From assembly GCA_031367105.1 (NCBI GenBank), contig JANLPG010000005.1, positions 1 through 10,931 of the forward strand: 10,931 nt of DNA, in the 5' to 3' direction. Made by a program: the position numbers and the translations under genes. Positions 6,527-10,931 of this stretch are shown here, piece by piece. Positions within the stretch are counted from its first letter, which is position 1, and every line of letters starts with the position of its first letter. Below the pieces are notes generated by a model. That model saw only the letters and a program-made list of their open reading frames with translations. It was not told where the DNA came from and ran no database searches. Origin of the DNA: Palsa-1233 sp031367105 (GTDB lineage Bacteria > Gemmatimonadota > Gemmatimonadetes > Gemmatimonadales > GWC2-71-9).

Positions 6527-7120
6527 TCACGAAGGCTTGCGAAAAAGGCCGCCGACCATACCGGCGATATCATCGAGTGCGGAACCATCCTGATTGCGAT
6601 CGAGCAGCCGGAGCACGCCCTGCATCAGCCCCGGGGCGTTCTGCGTCAGGGTAGCGCCCTCGCGGGTGAGGGTCTCTTGCAGCCCGGTGGCATCGAGTCC
6701 ACCCTGCTGCTTGGCGCGTCCGAGCGCGCCCATCACCAGCGGGGCCAGCATCGAGAGCAGTTGGCCCATTCCCTGGCCGCTGATACCGGTGGCCTGACCG
6801 AGGCCCTCCTGGACCTGCGTCTGCCGCTCGCCGAAGACGTGCCCGAGGATCCCCGCGCCGGTGGCGCCGCCGCCCGCGCTGAGCAAGTCGCCGATGTCGT
6901 CGAGGACCGAGCCGTCGTGGTCCCTGTCGAGCGCCGCGAGCAGTGAGCTCGCTCCGGCGCCGTCCTGGGCGTTCCGGGCAATTCCGCCGAGCAGCACCGG
7001 GAGGGCACTTTCGATGGCCTGGCGCGCCTGCGCCTCGTCGACGCCGAGCTTCGCGGCGATACTGGTGAGGGCGCCGGGACGATCGAGCTCCGCGAGCACG
7101 GTTCCGAGAACTTCGCTCAT
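6527..7120 (-). CDS. DUF937 (YidB-like) family protein
   Basis: The 197-residue product matches the DUF937 pattern: an N-terminal helical block (MSEVLGTVLAELDRPGALTS and following, with AIESALPVLLGGIARNA at 35-51) and a second copy-like block around LLSMLAPLVMGALGRAKQQGG (121-140). Each block ends in an acidic loop, DRDHDGSVLDD (65-75) and DRNQDGSALDD (174-184). These resemble EF-hand or dockerin-type calcium loops. No signal peptide is present, so it is probably cytosolic. The function of the family is unknown. A GGAAGGTGG-type ribosome site precedes ATG 7120. A promoter candidate lies at 7173-7200 in the divergent gap shared with the HAD gene. The lipoprotein and ada genes follow on the same strand. 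Confidence 0.8.
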   Translation of the reverse strand: MSEVLGTVLAELDRPGALTSIAAKLGVDEAQARQAIESALPVLLGGIARNAQDGAGASSLLAALDRDHDGSVLDDIGDLLSAGGGATGAGILGHVFGERQTQVQEGLGQATGISGQGMGQLLSMLAPLVMGALGRAKQQGGLDATGLQETLTREGATLTQNAPGLMQGVLRLLDRNQDGSALDDIAGMVGGLFRKPS

Positions 7121-7172
7121 CTGCCACCACCTTCCCGCACCGGGGTAAGTTGTTGCCGCGACTCGTGGGGAA

Positions 7173-7200
7173 ACTATCGCGTCGGTGTGGCGAGCGCCAA
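7173..7200 (-). promoter_or_regulatory. Candidate promoter for the DUF937 gene
   Basis: Reading the minus strand, TTGGCG (7195-7200) and GATAGT (7173-7178) are separated by 16 bases. Each matches four of six consensus positions. Transcription would begin about 45 bases before ATG 7120. The position in a divergent intergenic gap supports it; the score alone is modest. Confidence 0.35.
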
Positions 7201-7222
7201 TGCTGATATTCGGAGGGCCGCA

Positions 7223-7936
7223 ATGACGATTCGCCTGGTGGTATTCGACCTCTCGGGAACCACCGTCCACGACGGCGGCGGAGTGGTGCGTCGCACCCTG
7301 CGGGAGGTGCTCGCCGCTGCGGGTCTGCAGCTCAGGGACGGTGCACTTGAGGGAGTTGCCGGGCTGCCGAAGCGCACCGCCATCCGCACCCTGCTGGAGG
7401 GACACGGACGGGACGAATTGCTCGGCCGAGTCGACTCCCTGCACGCCGACTTCGCTACGCGGATGCGAGGGTGGTACCGCGACGACCCCGGGGTGCGGGA
7501 GGTCGCGGGTGCCACCGAGACCTTTCGAGCACTGCGCACGGCCGGAATTCGTGTGGCCCTCGCCACCGGCTTCAGTCGAGATGTGCTCGATGTCGTCCTG
7601 ACCCGACTCGGCTGGGTCGGTGCCGATAGCCCACTGGATGCCACAGTGGCGAGCGACGAGGTGCCGCGCGCCCGGCCGTGGCCAGATACCATCGAGCTGC
7701 TGCGTCGCAGCGCGGGTGAGCTTCCAGCGCCCGCGGTGGCCAAGGTGGGCGACACGGTGGCCGACCTGCAGGAGGGGACGATGGCACGCTGTGGACTGGT
7801 TGTTGGCGTGCTGAGCGGTGGGGTTCCCAGGGCAATGCTCGAAGCCCAGCACCACGACGCCATTCTTGCCTCGGTGGCAGAGCTGCCTGCGCTGCTCGAG
7901 CGACTGCAGCTGTTGCCCGCTCAGGCGACCACGTAG
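7223..7936 (+). CDS. Phosphonatase-like HAD-superfamily hydrolase
   Basis: The 237-residue protein belongs to the HAD superfamily and resembles the phosphonatase-like group (relatives of PhnX, phosphonoacetaldehyde hydrolase). Motif I is VFDLSGTT, with nucleophile D9 and Ser at the position where phosphatases usually carry the second Asp. Motif II is ALATGFSRD around 113-121; the TGFxRD form is typical of this group. The acidic motif is VGDTVADLQEG in the last third, followed by GLVVGVLSG. In the cap, GLPKRTAIRTLL carries K50, aligned with the PhnX lysine that forms a Schiff base with phosphonoacetaldehyde. C-P bond cleavage is thus possible but not shown. No phn genes lie nearby. GGAGGG at 7212-7217 supports ATG 7223. 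The last 16 bases overlap the convergent NagB/PIG-L gene. Confidence 0.85.
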   Translation: MTIRLVVFDLSGTTVHDGGGVVRRTLREVLAAAGLQLRDGALEGVAGLPKRTAIRTLLEGHGRDELLGRVDSLHADFATRMRGWYRDDPGVREVAGATETFRALRTAGIRVALATGFSRDVLDVVLTRLGWVGADSPLDATVASDEVPRARPWPDTIELLRRSAGELPAPAVAKVGDTVADLQEGTMARCGLVVGVLSGGVPRAMLEAQHHDAILASVAELPALLERLQLLPAQATT

Positions 7937-9774
7937 GCCTCCATCGCGAAATATTCGGCGAGGCCAAGCCGATCGACGAGCGCCGCCGTCTCCTTGTTCC
8001 GCGATTCCACTCGCTGCCAGAATTCCCGCTCATCGGAACCGGGGAAGGGAGCCGAATCCTTTTGCGTCTGGTGCTTGAAGATTGCCTGGATCTTGAGCCG
8101 CAACTCCTCCTGCGCCAGCGGGACGAGCCAGGTGGCCTCGGTCACCGCCCACTCCTGCCACGCGCCACGATACAACCAGACATCGGGGCGCCCCCGACCA
8201 TCGGGAAAGAGCGCAGCCAGCGCCTGATCGATCGCATCCTTGCAGAGTCGATGGGTGCCGTGCGGATCGGAGAGGTCTCCCGCGACCAGCAGCAGATCGG
8301 GCCGCTCGGCTTCGAGCAGGTCGCGTACGATGGCAACGTCTGCTGGTCCGACCGGGTCCTTCGTCACTTTTCCAGTTCGATAGAATGGCAAGTTGAGGAA
8401 GCGGGCATTCTCGCGATGCAATCCGATGGTCTCGATGCCGCTCACTGCTTCGGCTTCGCGGATGATGCGTTTGAGGTCGAGGACTTCCGGGATGTCGACC
8501 TCACCCGCCCGCTTCCCGGTGAGAAAGGTTCGCACCCTCGCCGCCAGCGAATCGACGCTGCGCCGACCGAGCACCTGATCGGCCGCCAGCCGTTCGAGCA
8601 CGTCCACGTATCGCAGTACATCGTGGTCGAACACGGCGATATTGCCGCTCGTCATATACGCCACGAGGATGTGATTCCCGTTGAGCGTCAATTTCCGGAG
8701 GATGCCGCCGGCCGAGATGACATCGTCGTCTGGATGGGGTGAGAAGCAGATCACCTTCTGACCCTTGGGCAGCTTGGAGCGCCCGCGGATCTTCGCCCCG
8801 AGGGCATTGAACACCAGGCCGTTGACGGCTCCAGGCGTACCGTGCCGGGCGAGGAGCGATGCGAGGTGCTGCTCGATGTAGTCGCGTTCGGTGAGCTTCA
8901 GAATGGCCCGATTCACGGTGAGCGAGAGCCAGGTTACGGCGCGGATTTCCAGCGCTGTCGTCCAGCGGACCTCATCCACCAGCCAGGGCGTCGCAACGCG
9001 CGTGAGGTCTGCGGCGGCCGCGCTGTCGCAGTAGACGGTGACGCCGGTGTGCCGCTGCAGAAAGGTCGCTGCGACCTCGTGGTCGACCTCGCCCTCCACC
9101 GCCCTGCGGATGATGGCGGCCTTGTGTTCGCCGGTCGCGAGCAGACAGATCTCGCGGGCTTCGAGGATGGTGGCGACACCCATCGTGACGGCTTCCCGCG
9201 GGACATTTTCCTCGCCGAAAAAATCGGCGGCGGCGTCGCGGCGGGTCAGCGTATCAAGGGTGATCAACCGGGTACGGGAATCGGCCCCCGACCCCGGTTC
9301 GTTGAAACCGATGTGGCCAGTTTTGCCGATCCCGAGCAGCTGGAGGTCGATCCCCCCGGCGGCGTGAATCGCGGTCTCGTAGGCAGCGCACGCCTCCACC
9401 GCCTGCTCCCGGGAAAGCTCGCCGGAGGGGAGGTGCGTCCGCGACGGATCGAGGTCGACCAGGTCGAAGAGATGCTCCCGCATAAAGCGCTGGTAGCTAT
9501 GGATCGAGGCCGGTGACATCGGCCAGTATTCATCCAGATTGAAGGTGGTCACACCCCGGAAGGAGAGTCCTTCATCCCGGTGCATCCTGACCAGTTCGTG
9601 GTAGACCCCTACCGGGGTCGAGCCGGTCGCCAACCCGAGGGTGCAGGGAATCCCGCGAGCCGCCCGATCCCGGATCAGCTCGGCGATGCGTGTGGCGACG
9701 GCCTTGGCGAGGGCGTCGGGCTGCGTGAAGATCTCAACCCGGAGGCGCTCTCGGCGGCGGGCGTCGGAATCCAT
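7921..9774 (-). CDS. NagB-like glucosamine-6-phosphate deaminase fused to PIG-L/LmbE deacetylase domain
   Basis: The 617-residue protein joins two domains that could act in sequence on amino-sugar phosphates. Residues about 12-280 are NagB-like, with LATGSTPVGVY (48-58) phosphate loop, NLDEYW (79-84; D81 matches E. coli D72) and GHIGFNEPGS (153-162; H154 and E159 match H143 and E148). The E. coli D141 position is Thr (T152). Residues about 338-617 are PIG-L/LmbE-like: SPHPDDDV (345-352) with zinc ligands H347 and D350, and DPHGTH (503-508) supplying the distal His. PIG-L proteins remove N-acetyl from GlcNAc conjugates, so deacetylation followed by deamination is a reasonable inference. This fusion is known as a glucosamine-6-phosphate deaminase-like family. 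GAGG six bases before ATG 9774 supports the start. Confidence 0.88.
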   Translation of the reverse strand: MDSDARRRERLRVEIFTQPDALAKAVATRIAELIRDRAARGIPCTLGLATGSTPVGVYHELVRMHRDEGLSFRGVTTFNLDEYWPMSPASIHSYQRFMREHLFDLVDLDPSRTHLPSGELSREQAVEACAAYETAIHAAGGIDLQLLGIGKTGHIGFNEPGSGADSRTRLITLDTLTRRDAAADFFGEENVPREAVTMGVATILEAREICLLATGEHKAAIIRRAVEGEVDHEVAATFLQRHTGVTVYCDSAAAADLTRVATPWLVDEVRWTTALEIRAVTWLSLTVNRAILKLTERDYIEQHLASLLARHGTPGAVNGLVFNALGAKIRGRSKLPKGQKVICFSPHPDDDVISAGGILRKLTLNGNHILVAYMTSGNIAVFDHDVLRYVDVLERLAADQVLGRRSVDSLAARVRTFLTGKRAGEVDIPEVLDLKRIIREAEAVSGIETIGLHRENARFLNLPFYRTGKVTKDPVGPADVAIVRDLLEAERPDLLLVAGDLSDPHGTHRLCKDAIDQALAALFPDGRGRPDVWLYRGAWQEWAVTEATWLVPLAQEELRLKIQAIFKHQTQKDSAPFPGSDEREFWQRVESRNKETAALVDRLGLAEYFAMEAYVVA

Positions 9775-9911
9775 AGCTGGCCTCGGCGGCGCTGGTTGCG
9801 TCGGAAGGTAACTCGGCGCAGTTGACTGTCTCGACTTTTGGAGTGTACGTCTTTATGGCGCCCAATCGTCGCCTTGCCGTTCACGCCTCATTCCTCTCTC
9901 TGGAGAAGCCC
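9775..9911. other. Divergent intergenic region between the NagB/PIG-L and repeat-protein genes
   Basis: These 137 bases must carry promoters for both directions. On the plus strand TTGACT (9822-9827) is a good -35 box, but the matching -10 region about 18 bases on (TACGTC) is poor. On the minus strand TACACT (within 9842-9847) is a possible -10. The 9-mer GGAGTGTAC at 9840-9848 also occurs just upstream of ada at 5980-5988. Confidence 0.3.
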
Positions 9912-10508
9912 GTGCTGCATTCCCGAATGACCGCCCTGGTGCTCGGCCTGGTGCTCGCCGCCGCACCGCTCGCCGCTCAGGCGACCGCCGGTGCGACCGG
10001 CAAGTGCGGAGATGGCACCACCACGATGGCCAAAAGCAAAAGCGGTGCCTGTTCCAACCACGGCGGCGTCAAGGAGTGGTACGGTTCCGCACCCGCCCCG
10101 GCGGCTGCCGCTCCCAAGGCGACCCCGGCGCCGCGGAGCAGTGCGCCGGCCAAGCCCGCGGCGAAGATGATGCCGATGGGCGACGGCGTGACCGGCCGCT
10201 GCGTCGACGGGACCACGACCAAGGCGAAGTCGAAGAGCGGCGCCTGCTCCAACCACGGCGGCGTCAAGGAGTGGATGGGCCCGATGGCCGCGGCTCCAGC
10301 GGCGCCTCCCCGTGCCACGCCATCACCGCGCGCCGCACCGCAGGCAGCACCTGCAGCAACAGTCCCGACCCGTGCGATTCCTGGCTCTCCCGCCGGCGCC
10401 AGTGCGCTGTGCGTCGACGGCACGTATTCGCATAGCCAGCACCGCAGTGGCAGTTGCTCGAGCCACGGTGGTGTGAAGCAGTGGCTGAAGGAGCTGCCGC
10501 CGAGCTGA
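9912..10508 (+). CDS. Secreted protein with three DUF3761-like Cys repeats
   Basis: The 198-residue product has a signal peptide: MLHSRMTALVLGLVLAAAPLAAQA, cleavage likely after AQA near residue 24. Three repeats of the pattern CxDGTxxxxxxxxGxCSxHGGVKxW follow at 32-56, 97-121 and 167-191. They are separated by low-complexity Ala/Pro linkers of 40-45 residues. Each repeat has two Cys exactly 15 apart (C32/C47, C97/C112, C167/C182), which suggests one disulfide per repeat after export. The repeat resembles DUF3761, whose function is unknown. It is exported and presumably cleaved by a signal peptidase such as the LepB here. GTG 9912 is chosen because GGAG (9902-9905) is six bases upstream; the ATG at 9927 would remove only five residues. 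The gene converges with the ribbon-helix-helix gene, and the stop codons are one base apart. Confidence 0.82.
   Translation: MLHSRMTALVLGLVLAAAPLAAQATAGATGKCGDGTTTMAKSKSGACSNHGGVKEWYGSAPAPAAAAPKATPAPRSSAPAKPAAKMMPMGDGVTGRCVDGTTTKAKSKSGACSNHGGVKEWMGPMAAAPAAPPRATPSPRAAPQAAPAATVPTRAIPGSPAGASALCVDGTYSHSQHRSGSCSSHGGVKQWLKELPPS
10041..10276 (+). repeat. Near-identical 39-base repeats encoding the Cys-repeat core
   Basis: Bases 10041-10079 and 10238-10276 are 39-base copies differing at only a few third positions. They encode SGACSNHGGVKEW. A third, more diverged copy lies near 10446-10484 (SGSCSSHGGVKQW). The pattern indicates recent internal duplication of repeat one or two within this gene. Confidence 0.8.
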
Positions 10509-10520
10509 ATCAGCTCGGCG
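10498..10520. terminator. Perfect palindrome containing both convergent stop codons, probable bidirectional terminator
   Basis: CGCCGAGCTGA, one central A, then TCAGCTCGGCG: an 11-base perfect inverted repeat around 10509. The TGA at 10506-10508 stops the repeat-protein gene and the TCA at 10510-10512 is the stop of the gene on the other strand. The RNA hairpin is very GC-rich and stable from either side. Neither side has a clean U-tract, although CGTTCTCCTC follows on the plus side. Confidence 0.6.
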
Positions 10521-10683
10521 CGTTCTCCTCTCCTGCGGGGGTGCGGCCAGCTTCGCGCACCGCCCGCCGGAGCAGGAACTCGATCTGAGCATTGAGGGAA
10601 CGCAGGTCGTCTGCCGCCCACCGCTGCAACGCAGTGTGGAGCCCAGGATCCAGGCGAACGAGAAACGGCTTGCGTTCACTCAT
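10510..10683 (-). CDS. Small ribbon-helix-helix (Arc-like) DNA-binding protein
   Basis: This 57-residue protein starts MSERKPFLVRLDPGLHTAL. The strand KPFLVRLDP followed by helices LHTALQRWAADDL and SLNAQIEFLLRRAVREAG is the Arc/MetJ-type ribbon-helix-helix arrangement, which binds DNA as a dimer through the paired N-terminal strands. The C-terminal tail (GRTPAGEENAPS) is probably disordered. It starts 8 bases after the stop of the SPFH gene and is almost certainly co-transcribed. I recall such Arc-like proteins encoded next to SPFH proteins in other bacteria, which supports a conserved pair. RHH proteins are often antitoxins, but no toxin gene is present. It may autoregulate the pair; this is inference. 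Confidence 0.75.
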   Translation of the reverse strand: MSERKPFLVRLDPGLHTALQRWAADDLRSLNAQIEFLLRRAVREAGRTPAGEENAPS

Positions 10684-10691
10684 CGTTTCAC

Positions 10692-10931
10692 TCAGGTATA
10701 GAGCGAACCGGTATTGACGACCGGTTGCATCGGTTGTTCGGCGCAGAGGGTGACCAGAAGGTTCGAGACCATCGCCGCCTTCCGCTCGTCGTCCAGTTTC
10801 ACCATTCCCTTCTCTTCGATCAGCTTGAGCGCCATATCGACCATCGATACGGCGCCCTCCACGATCAGTACGCGTGCCGCGATGATGGCACTCGCCTGCT
10901 GCCGTCGCAACATCGCGTTGGCGATCTCCGG
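10692..10931 (-). CDS. SPFH/band-7 domain protein, C-terminal end (partial)
   Basis: The last 79 codons of a gene that continues past the window end are visible; the frame is open to base 10931. The helical segment reads EIANAMLRRQQASAIIAARV, then VEGAVSMVDMALKLIEEKG, then LDDERKAAMVSNLLVTLC, ending in QPVVNTGSLYT. This matches the C terminus of bacterial SPFH (stomatin/prohibitin/flotillin/HflK-C) domain proteins of about 300 residues as I recall them. Such proteins oligomerise on membranes and scaffold microdomains or modulate proteases. The SPFH domain and any membrane anchor lie outside the window. The ATG at 10913 is internal and not the real start. The stop is followed after 8 bases by the ribbon-helix-helix gene. 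Confidence 0.75.
   Translation of the reverse strand, partial: PEIANAMLRRQQASAIIAARVLIVEGAVSMVDMALKLIEEKGMVKLDDERKAAMVSNLLVTLCAEQPMQPVVNTGSLYT

Noticed and set aside
5592..6593. Plus-strand open frame of 333 codons over ada and the lipoprotein
   Set aside because: It spans two clear minus-strand genes and the gap between them, and has no recognisable domain.
7121..7855. Upstream extension of the DUF937 frame into the HAD gene region
   Set aside because: The frame stays open by chance. Family homology and a good ribosome site begin at ATG 7120.
8842..9516. Plus-strand open frame of 224 codons over the NagB domain
   Set aside because: It is antisense to a clear NagB domain and has no domain of its own.
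10510..10683. Toxin-antitoxin locus around the ribbon-helix-helix gene
   Set aside because: RHH proteins are often antitoxins, but the upstream neighbour is an SPFH protein and the downstream neighbour is a secreted repeat protein on the other strand. No toxin-like gene is present.

Overview
The window is GC-rich bacterial chromosome with densely packed housekeeping genes in short operons. Export by signal peptidase I, a lipobox lipoprotein and a secreted Cys-repeat protein point to a bacterium with an active secretion system. The gene mix (NagB/PIG-L fusion, SPFH protein followed by a tiny ribbon-helix-helix protein, DUF937, a DUF3761-like repeat protein) fits Gemmatimonadota or a relative. 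That placement is a guess from family recollection and cannot be proved here. I found no rRNA, tRNA, CRISPR, insertion sequence or prophage gene, and no gene-free stretch longer than 300 bases.

Layout. 1-218: 3' end of an unrecognised gene. 311-1691 (+): msrA (methionine sulfoxide repair) and lepB (signal peptidase I), joined by a 4-base GTGA overlap, then by a second GTGA overlap to the N-terminal stub of a GNAT acetyltransferase. 1806-2657 (+): membrane-anchored HExxH zinc metallopeptidase. 2854-3686 (+): two small unassigned multi-pass membrane proteins. 3742-4898 (+): a RidA-family protein and a TSUP (TauE/SafE) permease that seems to lack a normal start codon. 4923-7120 (-): probably DUF937 protein, then lipoprotein, then full-length Ada DNA-alkylation repair regulator, transcribed in that order. 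7223-7936 (+): phosphonatase-like HAD hydrolase, whose 3' end overlaps the convergent 9774-7921 (-) NagB/PIG-L fusion by 16 bases. 9912-10508 (+): secreted protein with three Cys-pair repeats. 10510-10931 (-): the 3' end of an SPFH/band-7 gene followed 8 bases later by a 57-aa ribbon-helix-helix protein.

Themes are envelope and secretion (lepB, zinc protease, lipoprotein, repeat protein, SPFH), damage repair (msrA, ridA, ada) and small-molecule metabolism (TSUP, HAD, NagB/PIG-L). Nothing forms an obvious defence or mobile system. The items most worth a second look are the non-canonical TSUP start, the SPFH/RHH pair, the NagB/PIG-L fusion with a substituted active-site position, and a perfect palindrome containing both stop codons of a convergent gene pair.
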